Shown in pieces: positions 8,219 through 17,715 of a DNA stretch of 64,000 nt. The position numbers and the translations under genes are program-made. Within the stretch, counting starts at the first letter, position 1; each line of letters begins with the position of its first letter. The DNA is from JAENVU01 sp038250905. GTDB taxonomy: Bacteria; Actinomycetota; Acidimicrobiia; IMCC26256; JAENVU01. Below the pieces are notes generated by a model, which saw only the letters and a list, made by a program, of their open reading frames with translations, was not told the origin of the DNA and did no database searches. The stretch spans positions 1 to 64,000 of the forward strand of contig JBBSBV010000022.1 of NCBI GenBank assembly GCA_038250905.1, read 5' to 3'.

Positions 8219-9609
8219 TCGCGATCGTCGGCTGGATCGCGGTCGCCACGACCGCGTTCCACCTCGCGACCGCGAACATCTGGGGCTACCACCGCGACGA
8301 GTTCTATTACCTCGCGTGCGGGCGGCGACTGGCGTGGGGGTTCGTCGACCATCCACCGCTCACGCCCGCGCTCTACCGGCTCGCCGCGTCGACGGTGGGC
8401 ACGAGCAAGTTCGGACTCCGCATCACCCCGGCGTTGTTCCACGGCGGCACCGTGATCCTCGTGGTGTGCCTCGCCCGCGAACTCGGTGGCAGCACGCGCG
8501 CCCAGTTGCTCGCGGCGCTTGCCACCGCGCTCGCGCCGCTGCTGTTGACGACCGGTCACTTCCTCGGCACCGTCACTGTCGAGATCACCGCGGGAGCTGC
8601 CCTCGCGCTCGTCCTGGTGAAGCTGGTCAACGGCGCCGACCCCCGCTGGTGGATCGTCGTCGGAATCGCCTGCGGGATCGGACTGCTCAACAAGTGGACC
8701 TTCGCGTTCGCGATCGTCGGTCTCGCACTCGGGCTCCTCCTGCTCGACCGGCACACGCTCGCCACCCCGTGGGTGCTCGCCGGTGGGGTGGTCGCGGCGG
8801 TGATCGTCGCGCCCAACGTGTGGTGGCAGGCCCAGCACGGCTGGCCCCAACTCGAGTTCGCCCAGACCTTGCGCGACTACGGCCAGTCAGCAACGACCAT
8901 CCCCGCCCAGCTCCTCCTGCTCGGCGCGGGCGCGGTGCTCGCGGTGCCCGGCATCGCGTGGCTCCTGCGCGACCCCGCCGGTCGGCCGTACCGCTTCCTC
9001 GTCGTGGCCGGCGCACTGGCCCTGGTGCTGGTGCTCGTCACCGGCGGCAAGCCGTACTACACCGCTGCGATCCTCCCCGCCTTCGTCGCGGTCGGCGCGT
9101 GCGCGCTCGGCAACGGGCGGGGCTGGGTCCTGCCCGCGGTCGTCGTCGGTGGCGGTCTGCTCCTTGCGCCCCTCGCGCTCCCGCTCCTCCCGGTCACCGC
9201 CGCCAACGCGGTGAGCGTGGTCAACCCGGAGTTGGGCGAGATGCTCGGCTGGGAAGCGCTCGCCCACCGCGTCGCGACCCTGCACGCGCGCCACCCCGAC
9301 GCCGGGATCCTCACCGAGAACTACTCCGAGGCCGGCGCGGTCGAACTTCTCGAACCCGGCCTCCCCCAGCCGGCGAGCGGGCACAACAGCTACTGGGACT
9401 GGGGTCCACCGGCCGGGAGCCCGCCCGAGGTGATCGCGATCGGACGGAATCGGGCGAAGCTCGATGCGGCGTTCGCCCACGTGGAACGCATCGCCACGGT
9501 CGCCACCCCCGACGGTGCCCACAATCGGGAAGACGGCACGCCGATCTGGCTGGCGCGTGACCCCCGCGGGTCCTGGCCCGAGATCTGGCCCGGGTTGCGC
9601 CGGGTGTAG
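8215..9609 (+). CDS. GT-C membrane glycosyltransferase (PMT/ArnT-like)
   Basis: A 464-residue polytopic protein with roughly 10-11 membrane segments. The first extracytoplasmic loop carries HRDEFYY (26-32) with the acidic pair D28/E29, followed by DHPPLTP, the usual active-site loop of GT39/GT83 transferases using lipid-phosphate sugars. A soluble domain lies at the C-terminus. It probably glycosylates an envelope lipid or protein. It is translationally coupled to the TetR gene. Confidence 0.85.
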   Translation: MIAIVGWIAVATTAFHLATANIWGYHRDEFYYLACGRRLAWGFVDHPPLTPALYRLAASTVGTSKFGLRITPALFHGGTVILVVCLARELGGSTRAQLLAALATALAPLLLTTGHFLGTVTVEITAGAALALVLVKLVNGADPRWWIVVGIACGIGLLNKWTFAFAIVGLALGLLLLDRHTLATPWVLAGGVVAAVIVAPNVWWQAQHGWPQLEFAQTLRDYGQSATTIPAQLLLLGAGAVLAVPGIAWLLRDPAGRPYRFLVVAGALALVLVLVTGGKPYYTAAILPAFVAVGACALGNGRGWVLPAVVVGGGLLLAPLALPLLPVTAANAVSVVNPELGEMLGWEALAHRVATLHARHPDAGILTENYSEAGAVELLEPGLPQPASGHNSYWDWGPPAGSPPEVIAIGRNRAKLDAAFAHVERIATVATPDGAHNREDGTPIWLARDPRGSWPEIWPGLRRV

Positions 9610-9621
9610 CCCGCGGCGCTA

Positions 9622-11448
9622 CTACGCGATGCGGTCCATCGGCGTGGAGTCCCACGCGGCGTAGAGGCCCGCGTACCGGCCGCGGCGCGCGAGCAACTCG
9701 TCGTGGGTCCCCACTTCGAGCAGCCCACCCTGGTCGATGACCGCGATCCGGTCACAGCGCGCCGCCGTGGAGAGGCGGTGCGCGACCACCACCACGGTGC
9801 GACCCTCGGTGAGGTGGTCGAGGGCCCGCTCCACCGCGTGCTCCGTGCCCGGGTCGAGGTTCGACGTCGCCTCGTCGAGCACCAGCACCGCCGGGTCGGC
9901 GAGCGCGGCACGCGCCAACGACACCAGCTGCTTCTCCCCCGCCGAGAGGCGCGACCCGCGCTCGCGCACCTCGGTGTCGATCCCCTCGGGGAAGGCTTCG
10001 AACGTCTCGGTGAGGCCGAGCGCGGCGATCGCATCGTCGACCTCGGCATCGCTCGCGCCATCTCGACCGACGCGCACGTTGTCGCGGATGGTGCCGGCGA
10101 AGAGGAACCCCTCCTGCGGGACGACGACGATCGTGTGCCGCAGGCTCGCGAGCGTGGCCTCGCGCAGGTCGACCCCGCCGTAGCTGATCGTCCCCTCACG
10201 CGGGTCGTAGAACCGGGCCATGAGTTTGGCCAGGGTCGACTTCCCGGCGCCGGTCGGACCGACGAGCGCGACCCGCTCCCCCGACGCCACTGCGATCGAC
10301 ACGTCACGCAAGACCTCAGGCCCGCGGGGGGTGATCACGCCGTCGGTGTCGGGTGCGTCACCGCCGTATGCGAACGCGACCGCGTCGACCACGAGAGCAC
10401 CGTCGGCGGGCAGGTCGACCGCGCCGGGCTTCTCGTGGATCGAGACGTCGATGTCGAGGAGTGAGAACAACTTGAACAGCGCGGCGCCGGACGACTGCAC
10501 CGTGTTGTAGAGCTGGCTCAACTGTTGGATCGGCTCGAACAGGTTGTTGAGGTACAGGACGAAGGCGAGCACGGTCCCCACCGTGACGACCTCGTGGTCG
10601 ACGAGGAGACCGCCGAGCCCCACGATCACCGCGATCCCGATGACCCCGGTGAACTCGACGAAGGGGAAGTACTTCGCGGAGATGCGCACCGTCTCGAGGT
10701 TGGCCTCGTACTGGTTCTCGTTGGTCGTGCGGAAGCGGCGGATCCACCCGCGCTCACGGCCGAATGCCTGCACGACCCGCACGCCCTCGAGCCCCTCCTG
10801 GAGCGTCGACAGGTTCTCGCCGATCCGCTCGCGAACCTGGAGGTACGCGGCGTTCGAGCGACGCCGGAACCACCGGCTGGCGAAGACGACGGGCGGGACG
10901 ATCACGAGCACGCCGAGGCTCAGCTGCCAACTCATCGCGATCACCACGACGATCGCACCCACGAAGATCAAGAAGTTCTGGACGAACATCACCAGGCCCT
11001 GACTGATGAGTTCCTGGAGCGCGTCGATGTCGGAGGTCATACGGGCGACGAGGCGGCCGGTCTTCTCCCGGTCGTAGAAGTCGAGCGAGAGCGCCATGAG
11101 GTGGCGGAACACCCGCTCGCGCAGCGAGCGGAGGAACCGCTCACCGGTGCGACTCACCAGCCAGATCACCGACCGCCCGAGGACCAGTCCGGCGACCGCC
11201 ACGAGCAGGTACGCGATCGCGATGCGGTTCAGCGCGTTGCCGTCCTTGGCGAGCAGGCCCTGGTCCACGCCCGCCCGGACGAGCGCCGGACCCGCGAGGA
11301 GACACGCGGTCTGACCGATCAGGACGATGGTGGCGACGACGATCTGCGCGCGGTACGGGTGCAACAGCGCCCACAGGCGGCGCAGGACCTGGCTGGCCGC
11401 GGCCCGGTCGAGCTTGCTGTCGTCGTCGATGGCGTTGGTGTTCACCAT
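9622..11448 (-). CDS. ABC exporter, fused membrane and ATPase domains (second of pair)
   Basis: A 608-residue half-transporter. A six-helix type IV exporter domain (about 20-310) precedes an ATPase with Walker A GPTGAGKST, the variant signature LSAGEKQL and Walker B VLVLDEAT. The ATG at 11448 (MVNTN) has a G-rich ribosome site. A GTG at 11463 overlapping the upstream stop (GTGA) is a possible alternative. With the gene upstream it forms a classic heterodimeric multidrug or lipid exporter pair. The substrate is unknown. Confidence 0.9.
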   Translation of the reverse strand: MVNTNAIDDDSKLDRAAASQVLRRLWALLHPYRAQIVVATIVLIGQTACLLAGPALVRAGVDQGLLAKDGNALNRIAIAYLLVAVAGLVLGRSVIWLVSRTGERFLRSLRERVFRHLMALSLDFYDREKTGRLVARMTSDIDALQELISQGLVMFVQNFLIFVGAIVVVIAMSWQLSLGVLVIVPPVVFASRWFRRRSNAAYLQVRERIGENLSTLQEGLEGVRVVQAFGRERGWIRRFRTTNENQYEANLETVRISAKYFPFVEFTGVIGIAVIVGLGGLLVDHEVVTVGTVLAFVLYLNNLFEPIQQLSQLYNTVQSSGAALFKLFSLLDIDVSIHEKPGAVDLPADGALVVDAVAFAYGGDAPDTDGVITPRGPEVLRDVSIAVASGERVALVGPTGAGKSTLAKLMARFYDPREGTISYGGVDLREATLASLRHTIVVVPQEGFLFAGTIRDNVRVGRDGASDAEVDDAIAALGLTETFEAFPEGIDTEVRERGSRLSAGEKQLVSLARAALADPAVLVLDEATSNLDPGTEHAVERALDHLTEGRTVVVVAHRLSTAARCDRIAVIDQGGLLEVGTHDELLARRGRYAGLYAAWDSTPMDRIA

Positions 11449-11459
11449 CCCGCCGCCCC

Positions 11460-13217
11460 TCACGGCGCGTCCTCCGGGGCCGGGCCCGAACCGGGGGCCG
11501 GCGCGAGCGGTTCCGCGGCCGACAGTGCGGCCGAGGCGAGCACCGTCCGGTACTCCTCCGATGTCCGGAGCAGATCCTCGTGGGTGCCGGTCGCCACCAC
11601 GTGGCCGTCGCCGATCAACACGACACGATCCGCCAGCGCGATCGTGGCCGGTCGGTGGGCGATGATCAGCGTGGTCCGTCCGGTCATCACCTCACCGAGG
11701 GCGGACCGGATCTCGTGTTCCTTGGTGGGATCCACCGACGACGTCGCGTCGTCGAGAATGAGGATCCGCGGATCGGCGAGCACGGCACGAGCGATCGCGA
11801 TGCGTTGCCGTTGCCCGCCGCTGAGCGAGAACCCGTGCTCTCCGATCACGGTGTCGAAACCGTGCGGCAGCGCGTGGATGAAGTCGGCCGCACCGGCGAG
11901 GCGCGCGGCGCGCTCGACCAGTTCCATCGGCGCGTCCGGATCGGCGAACGCGATGTTCTCGCGCACGCTGTCGGAGAAGAGGAAGGTGTCTTCGAAGACG
12001 ATGCCCACCGCGCCGCGCAGGTCGTCCACCGCGAGGTCGCGCACATCGACGCCGTCGAGCAGGATGCGGCCGGCGTCGACGTCGTAGAAGCGGGGCACGA
12101 GGCGGGCAACGGTGCTCTTGCCCGACCCGGTCGCGCCGACGATGGCCACCGCCTCCCCACCGCGGATCTCGAGGTCGAGTCCGTCGAGCACCGACCGGCC
12201 CCGCCCGTACCCGAACGACACGCCCTCGAAGCGCAGCGCGCCGGGACCGTCGGGCAGTGTGACCGCGTGCTGCGCGTCGGCGATGGCGGGATCGGTCGCG
12301 AGGATCTCCTGGACCCGGCCCGCACCCGCCGACGCGCGTGACGCCTGAGCGACGAGCATCCCCATCATCCGCATGGGCCAGATCAGCATGAGGATGTAGA
12401 GGTTGAACGCGAGGATGTCGCCCACCTGGAGGTGGCCGTCGAGCACCTGGTGTCCGCCGTACCAGAGGATCGCCACCATCGAGATCGTCGGCAGGAAGTC
12501 GACGAGCGGCATGAAGCCGGCCCGCAGGCGCGCCGCGGCGAGCGAGCGGTCGAGCACCGAGTCGGCTTCCTCCTCGAGGCGGCGGATCTGCTGGCGCTCG
12601 GCCCCGAAGCCCTTCACCACCCGGATACCCGAGAGACTCTCCTCGACCACCCCGGAGACGTCGGCGAGCTCTTCTTGTAGCGCGAGGTTCACCGGCGCGA
12701 TGCGGTGCGAGAACCGCGTGGCCGCGAGGTTGAGGAACGGCAGCGCGCCGAGCGCGAGCAACGCGAGGATCGTGTTCTTCCAGAGCATGATCACGAGCAC
12801 GCCGCCCATGGTGAACATCGCGGCGACGGTCAGCGGGATGAGGATGACAACGGTCTGGACCTGCTGGATGTCGGTGTTGGCGCGGGCCATGAGCTGACCG
12901 GTCTGGGCCTGGTCGTGGAACGCGAAGTGCAGCCGCTGGAGATGGGCGAAGAGTCGCTGCCGGAGATCGGTCTCGGTGCGCAGCGCGATGCGGAACGCGG
13001 AGTACCGCCGGAGCCCGGTGCAGATCGCCTGCACGATGCCGACGAGCACCATGATCACGGTCAGCCGGATGACCTTGTCCTGGTCCCCGACCCGCATGCC
13101 GTCGTCGATCGCGGTCGCCGCGAGGAGCGGGATGGTCAGCTTCGCTCCGGTCCACACCACGCCGGCCGCGATGCCACCGACGACCCAGCCCCGCTGCGGA
13201 GCGACGGCACTGCGCAT
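11460..13217 (-). CDS. ABC exporter, fused membrane and ATPase domains (first of pair)
   Basis: A type IV ABC exporter half-transporter of at least 585 residues: Walker A GATGSGKST, signature LSGGQRQR and Walker B ILILDDAT, with D instead of the catalytic E after the Walker B aspartate. That means a degenerate ATP site, as usual for one half of a heterodimeric exporter. 13217 is the first canonical start. The frame stays open upstream with convincing protein sequence (SEQFTHDKARRR) back to an ATC at 13292, which lies exactly 6 bases after the -10 box TACCCT. The true N-terminus is therefore probably 25 residues longer. It partners the next gene. Confidence 0.88.
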   Translation of the reverse strand: MRSAVAPQRGWVVGGIAAGVVWTGAKLTIPLLAATAIDDGMRVGDQDKVIRLTVIMVLVGIVQAICTGLRRYSAFRIALRTETDLRQRLFAHLQRLHFAFHDQAQTGQLMARANTDIQQVQTVVILIPLTVAAMFTMGGVLVIMLWKNTILALLALGALPFLNLAATRFSHRIAPVNLALQEELADVSGVVEESLSGIRVVKGFGAERQQIRRLEEEADSVLDRSLAAARLRAGFMPLVDFLPTISMVAILWYGGHQVLDGHLQVGDILAFNLYILMLIWPMRMMGMLVAQASRASAGAGRVQEILATDPAIADAQHAVTLPDGPGALRFEGVSFGYGRGRSVLDGLDLEIRGGEAVAIVGATGSGKSTVARLVPRFYDVDAGRILLDGVDVRDLAVDDLRGAVGIVFEDTFLFSDSVRENIAFADPDAPMELVERAARLAGAADFIHALPHGFDTVIGEHGFSLSGGQRQRIAIARAVLADPRILILDDATSSVDPTKEHEIRSALGEVMTGRTTLIIAHRPATIALADRVVLIGDGHVVATGTHEDLLRTSEEYRTVLASAALSAAEPLAPAPGSGPAPEDAP

Positions 13218-13298
13218 GAGCCGCCACCCGGCGCGGCGCCGGGCCTTGTCGTGCGTGAACTGTTCGGAGGCGCTGAGCGCGGTATCGACGATGGATCG

Positions 13299-13304
13299 AG
13301 GGTA
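13299..13304 (-). promoter_or_regulatory. -10 box for the ABC exporter pair
   Basis: TACCCT on the minus strand, 6 bases before an in-frame ATC codon (13292-13290). This is the same geometry as the leaderless ATG/GTG genes of this window. Confidence 0.45.
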
Positions 13305-13350
13305 CCCCGACCGGTCGCGACCGCCCGCGGGGTTCCCGGGCCGGCGCGTG

Positions 13351-15168
13351 CTACTCGACGGTGCCGATCGCGTGGGCCGCGCGTGCCTCGTCGAGGACGC
13401 CGGTGATCTCGTCGCCGACCAGTTCGTCCTTCAGCAGCAACTCGTCTCGGAGGGCCTCGACGAGGTGCCGGTTGGTATCGAGCAGTTCCCGGACCGACTC
13501 CTTCGACCGGTCGAGGATCTTCTCCACCTCGTGGCGGGCCTGATCGTCGCCGAGGACCCGGGAAATCAGACCGGTGTCCAACGGACCACCACCCGACGCC
13601 TGGAAGCTCACCAACGAACCGGCCATGCCGAGGGCGCCGACCATCGTGGCCGCCACCGTGGTGGCCTGCTGGAGGTCGGAACCCGGACCGGTGCCCGACT
13701 CGCCGAACCACAACTCCTCGGCCACCATGCCGCCGAACGCGATCTGGATCTGCGACAGCAACTCGGTGCGGTTGCGGAGGAACCGCTCCTCGGTGTCGGA
13801 ATGCGCGAGCAGCCCGAGCGATCCGCGGCGGCGGATGATCGAGAGCACCTCGAGCTTGCGCCCGATCCCCATGAGGTGCGCGACGACCGCGTGGCCCGCT
13901 TCGTGGGTCGCGATGATCCGCGTCTCTTCTTCGGTGTACTCGATCGGATTGGCGAGCCCGATCTCCTCGGTGAGCTTCGCCTTCTGGATGTCGTCCCACT
14001 CCATCGCGTCGCGCCCGGCCCGCAACGACCAGACCAGCGCCTCGTCGAAGAGGTGCTCGATCATCACGGGCGAGTAGCCGAGCGTGACCGCCGCGAGTTG
14101 CTCGCGACGCTCTTCCTTGTCGAGTTCGGGAACGTGCGCCTTCTTGTCCAGGTAGAGGTCGATGATCTCGCGCCGACCCGACCGCGACGGCAGGTCGAAG
14201 TGGATGGATCGGTCGAACCGACCGGGCCGCAGCAGCGCGGGGTCGAGCGCGGACGCGCGGTTCGTGGCCCCGATCACGAGGATGTTCGACGACGCCGGTG
14301 GCTTCTTCTTGATCTCCCACCTCGCGGGCAGGAACCGGTTGGTCTTGCTGACGCACCAGCCCGTGATCTTCTCCCCCGTCGTCGGCTCGTCGAACGACTG
14401 GAGCTGGATCAGCAGCTCGTTGATCACGCCGGCGAAGCCCTCGCCGAGGCCCCGGTTCACGGTACGGACGTCGTGGCGCGCCTCGGGTTCCTTCATGCCG
14501 GCGCGGGCGACGGCGATCGCGTCGATCTCCTCGATGAAGCCGATCGCGCCGCCCTCGCGGCGGGCCGCCTTGCGCAGTCCCTTGAAGAACTTCGCGATCT
14601 TGCGGTTGGTCTGCCCGAAGTACGGCGACTGGATCGAACTCGCGGCCACGAAGTGGAACGGCACCCCGGCCTCACGGGCCATGGCCTTGGCCATGTAGGT
14701 CTTGCCGGTCCCGGGCGGACCCTCGAAGAGGATCGCCCGCCGCGGGTTGCCACCCATCTTGTCGTGGAAGGTCTTGTACGCGAGGAACAGGTTGAGCGTC
14801 TTGACGACCTCGTCCTTCACCATGCCGAGGCCGACGACGTCGTCGAGGCGCACCGGGATCTCGCTCGGCCGGTAGACCGTGTGCGGAGACCGGCCCATGA
14901 GCATCATCGGGACGAGCAACACGCCCCCGAGGACGGTGATCATGACCAGCCCCGGGATCATGTTCGCCCACTCCGGCGGGAGGTTCAGGCGGGGCATGCC
15001 CCAGTGGACCGGATTGCCGCCGAGCGCCCGCGCGAGCGGATAGTCGAAGGCGATCATCGCCACGATCGCCAACCGCAACAGGCGCTTGCGCCGGCCCGCC
15101 TCCCGGTGTCGGGCGACATCGCCCCGCGAGCCGAGGACGGTGGATCCACCGATCAGGCCTACGTCCAT
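13351..15168 (-). CDS. FtsH-like AAA ATPase/zinc metalloprotease, divergent
   Basis: A 605-residue membrane protease. Two N-terminal membrane segments (about 28-50 and 68-92) precede an AAA domain with Walker A GPPGTGKT (150-157) and the second region of homology RPGRFDR (314-320). The peptidase domain has HEAGH (422-426) and a likely third zinc ligand D498 (GSDLQQAT). Two oddities: the Walker B motif is FIEEID (211-216) rather than the usual FIDEID, and about 30 extra residues (261-294) sit between Walker B and the ATN motif. Start ATG 15168 is chosen for its upstream GGAGG. It is a paralogue-type relative of FtsH rather than a canonical one. Confidence 0.88.
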   Translation of the reverse strand: MDVGLIGGSTVLGSRGDVARHREAGRRKRLLRLAIVAMIAFDYPLARALGGNPVHWGMPRLNLPPEWANMIPGLVMITVLGGVLLVPMMLMGRSPHTVYRPSEIPVRLDDVVGLGMVKDEVVKTLNLFLAYKTFHDKMGGNPRRAILFEGPPGTGKTYMAKAMAREAGVPFHFVAASSIQSPYFGQTNRKIAKFFKGLRKAARREGGAIGFIEEIDAIAVARAGMKEPEARHDVRTVNRGLGEGFAGVINELLIQLQSFDEPTTGEKITGWCVSKTNRFLPARWEIKKKPPASSNILVIGATNRASALDPALLRPGRFDRSIHFDLPSRSGRREIIDLYLDKKAHVPELDKEERREQLAAVTLGYSPVMIEHLFDEALVWSLRAGRDAMEWDDIQKAKLTEEIGLANPIEYTEEETRIIATHEAGHAVVAHLMGIGRKLEVLSIIRRRGSLGLLAHSDTEERFLRNRTELLSQIQIAFGGMVAEELWFGESGTGPGSDLQQATTVAATMVGALGMAGSLVSFQASGGGPLDTGLISRVLGDDQARHEVEKILDRSKESVRELLDTNRHLVEALRDELLLKDELVGDEITGVLDEARAAHAIGTVE

Positions 15169-15296
15169 GTGTTCCGGTTCCCTCCGCCGAATGCCCAGTG
15201 CCGTCACCCTACGTGGTCATAACGGATATTTCACTCACCCATTGTGGGGAGATCGTCACCGGCGAGCCCCCAGGAAGCGGGTTGTAGGGTCGATCG

Positions 15297-15698
15297 ATGC
15301 GCCTCGTCGATCCCCGTGCGGGCCGATTCGAACAGGCGGTCGTCGTGGTGATCCTGCTCGCCGGGTTCGTGTTCCAGCAGGCCTGGAGCATCCCGATCGC
15401 GGCGGTCGTCGCGGGGCTCGGCGCCATCATGGGTGCGCGCTCGCCCCTCGCCCGGTTCTGGACCTCGGTTCTCGCGAGTCGGCGGCCCAGCCGCGCGCCC
15501 TTCGAAGCCGCCACCATCGCGTCGCGTCAGAGCTTCCTGCTCTTCGCCGGCCTGACCATCGCGACCCTGCTCTTCGTCGCCGACGCGATCGCACTGGCGT
15601 CCATCGTGGCCGCGGTCGTGGCGATCATCGGCGCGCTCGGTGCCACCGGGGTGGTCAGCGTCTCGGCCGAGATCCAGCGGCGCGCGACACGCGGGTAG
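15297..15698 (+). CDS. DUF4395-type small membrane protein
   Basis: A 133-residue protein with about three to four hydrophobic helices. The N-terminal LVDPRAGRFEQ resembles DUF4395 proteins, which often occur beside thiosulfate sulfurtransferase or thioredoxin genes in actinobacteria; none is adjacent here. Leaderless: TAGGGT (15285-15290) + 6 bases + ATG. The function is unknown. Confidence 0.75.
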   Translation: MRLVDPRAGRFEQAVVVVILLAGFVFQQAWSIPIAAVVAGLGAIMGARSPLARFWTSVLASRRPSRAPFEAATIASRQSFLLFAGLTIATLLFVADAIALASIVAAVVAIIGALGATGVVSVSAEIQRRATRG

Positions 15699-15713
15699 CG
15701 CCGCGCCGGCGTC

Positions 15714-16253
15714 CTACTGCGGGACGAGGTCGGCCGGAATATCGGCCACGCGCGGGTTCGCGCGGTCCCGGTCCGACAGCGTCGGCGTGGTGCCGGGCCA
15801 GTCGATGCCGATGGCCGGGTCGTCCCACGCCACGCCGAGCTCGTCGGCCGGGTTGTAGTAGTTGTCGACGAGGTAGGTGATGGTCGCGTCGGTGATCGCG
15901 TAGAAGCCGTGCGCCACGCCGCGCGGGATGTACAGCCCGCGGTGGACGACGGCGTCGAGTTCGACGGTCAGCGACGCGCCGCGCGTGGGGGACGACACCC
16001 GCAGGTCGTGGAGCCCGGCCAGCACCGCGCCGTTCGGCACGTACCAGTAGTCGGCCTGGAAGCGGTGGTAGTGCAACCCGACCACGGTGTCGGCCATGCG
16101 GTCGGCCCGATTGCCCTGCACCATGAGCGGCGATCCTTCGGGGAGCCACTCCTGGCGGAACGTCTCCGCGAAGAACCCGCGGGGATCGGTCCAGAGCGTG
16201 GGCTCGACGACGACGACACCGTCGATGACGGCGGACGGCATGACTTCGGCCAT
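15714..16253 (-). CDS. RmlC-like dTDP-4-dehydrorhamnose 3,5-epimerase family protein
   Basis: A 179-residue cupin of the RmlC family: DPRGFFAETFR, GLHYHRFQADYW, the IPRGVAHGF strand, and the tail ELGVAWDDPAIGIDWP all match. It has the normal length for the family. No other rhamnose genes are nearby. It is last in a three-gene operon after an MBL protein and a flavin reductase, with 6 bp to the previous gene. It could be a sugar-nucleotide epimerase acting with genes elsewhere. Confidence 0.85.
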   Translation of the reverse strand: MAEVMPSAVIDGVVVVEPTLWTDPRGFFAETFRQEWLPEGSPLMVQGNRADRMADTVVGLHYHRFQADYWYVPNGAVLAGLHDLRVSSPTRGASLTVELDAVVHRGLYIPRGVAHGFYAITDATITYLVDNYYNPADELGVAWDDPAIGIDWPGTTPTLSDRDRANPRVADIPADLVPQ

Positions 16254-16259
16254 GGGGTA

Positions 16260-16760
16260 CTACTCGCTTCCGAGGAGACGGCCGTATCGACCTTGGTAGA
16301 AGAGCAACGGGCCGGCGTCCGCCGTGAGCCCGAGCGCCTCGACCCGGCCCACCACGATGATGTGGTCGCCGGCCTCGTGCTCGGACTCGATGGTGCAGTC
16401 GAGGTAGGCGTGGACGTCCTCGAGGATGGGCCCGCTCCGCCCGATGTGCCAATCGATCTGGCCGAAGCGGTCGGCGCCGGGCGTGGCGAAGAGCTTGCTG
16501 ACCGGCTCCTGGTGCTCGTCGAGCACGTTCACCGTGAAGTGCCCGGCGCGCTGGATGCGCGGCCAGCTGCTCGACGTCTTGGCCGGGCAGAACAACACCA
16601 ACGGCGGGTCGAGCGACACCGAGGAGAACGAGTTGGCGGCCAGCCCGACGGGCTCGTCGCCGTCCATCGCCGTGATGACGGTGATCCCGGTGGCGAAATG
16701 GCCGAGCACCGCCCGGAAGGACGCGGAATCCGGCTGCAGTACGTCGTCGTCGTCAGGCAT
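16260..16760 (-). CDS. Flavin reductase family protein
   Basis: A 166-residue FMN-binding split-barrel protein of the flavin reductase type: FRAVLGHFATGITVIT near the N-terminus, GLAANSFSSVSLDPPLV, and GDHIIVVGRVEAL in the C-terminal half. It supplies reduced flavin to a monooxygenase or acts alone. It is the middle gene of a compact operon (18 bp after the MBL gene). No monooxygenase partner is adjacent. Confidence 0.9.
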   Translation of the reverse strand: MPDDDDVLQPDSASFRAVLGHFATGITVITAMDGDEPVGLAANSFSSVSLDPPLVLFCPAKTSSSWPRIQRAGHFTVNVLDEHQEPVSKLFATPGADRFGQIDWHIGRSGPILEDVHAYLDCTIESEHEAGDHIIVVGRVEALGLTADAGPLLFYQGRYGRLLGSE

Positions 16761-16778
16761 GGGAGCTCCGCGCGCAGG

Positions 16779-17651
16779 TCAGGGTCGGGGAAACCGCAGG
16801 ACCATACCCTCGGCCGCCGCAATGACCTCGGCGCCGTTGAGCCGGGCGGACGCGTCCTGGGCGCCACGCAGCAACTCGTCGACCTCGTTGTCGGCATGAC
16901 TCGGATCGTGGTGGAACATCGCGAGCTTGCGGGCGCCGGACTGTTTCGCGACGTGGACGGCGTAGTCGACGGTGCAGTGACCCCAGTGCCGCTTCTGGGC
17001 GAACTCCTCGGGCGTGTGTTGCGCGTCGTGGATGAGCAGATCGGCGCCGTCGCAGAGTTCGAGCACCTCGTCGGGGACGAAGTCGTCGGCGTGGCCGATG
17101 CCGCACCCCTGACCGTGGTCCGACAGGTAGGCGACCGAGATGCCGTCCCAGTCGACGCGGTACCCGAGGGTGGGTCCGACGTGACGGATCCAGCGGGACC
17201 GGACCTTGGCGTGGCCGACCGCGAAGTCGTCGTCGCCCGCGTCGAAGAAGTTGATGCTCCCGCCGAGCTGGTCGGGCCGGATGGGGAAGTACGGCGGCCG
17301 CATCATCCCTGCGAAGACCTCGCCGAGCGGCCCCTCGTTCTGACGGGGCCCGTAGATCTCGAGGTTCGCGTCGGGATCGTGCACGGGCACGAAGAACGGC
17401 AGACCCTGCACGTGGTCCCAGTGCAGGTGACTCAGCAGCATCGCGGCCTGGAAACCACCGGCGCGCTGCTCCTCGAGGAGCTGGGTTCCGTAGTTCCGCA
17501 GGCCGGTACCGAGATCGAAGACGATCGGGGACTCGCCCTCACGCTCGAGCGCGACGCACGACGTGTTGCCGCCGTAGCGCGCGAGGTACTCACCATCGCA
17601 CGGGGTCGAGCCGCGTACGCCGTGGAACGTCACTGTGAGGTCGCCCGTCAC
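16779..17651 (-). CDS. MBL-fold metallohydrolase
   Basis: A 290-residue metallo-beta-lactamase-fold hydrolase. HLHWDH (75-80) is the di-metal motif, with GVRGSTPCDG at the N-terminus and IHDAQH and MFHHDPSHAD later. This pattern resembles phosphodiesterase/RNase Z-like members. The GTG at 17651 (VTGDLTVTFHG) is preferred. A GTG 27 bases upstream is possible but would overlap the likely -10 box. First gene of the operon with flavin reductase and RmlC-like protein. Substrate unknown. Confidence 0.82.
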   Translation of the reverse strand: MTGDLTVTFHGVRGSTPCDGEYLARYGGNTSCVALEREGESPIVFDLGTGLRNYGTQLLEEQRAGGFQAAMLLSHLHWDHVQGLPFFVPVHDPDANLEIYGPRQNEGPLGEVFAGMMRPPYFPIRPDQLGGSINFFDAGDDDFAVGHAKVRSRWIRHVGPTLGYRVDWDGISVAYLSDHGQGCGIGHADDFVPDEVLELCDGADLLIHDAQHTPEEFAQKRHWGHCTVDYAVHVAKQSGARKLAMFHHDPSHADNEVDELLRGAQDASARLNGAEVIAAAEGMVLRFPRP

Positions 17652-17715
17652 GGCGGGGGACCTTAGCCACAAATTCACCCTACGGGGAGTGGCAGTTCAG
17701 GTTCTGTCCGCTTGC

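Noticed and set aside
13218..13292. Possible frameshift at the N-terminus of the first ABC exporter
   Set aside because: A first reading suggested a one-base shift, but recounting showed the upstream coding-like sequence is in the same frame; the issue is the start codon, not a frameshift.
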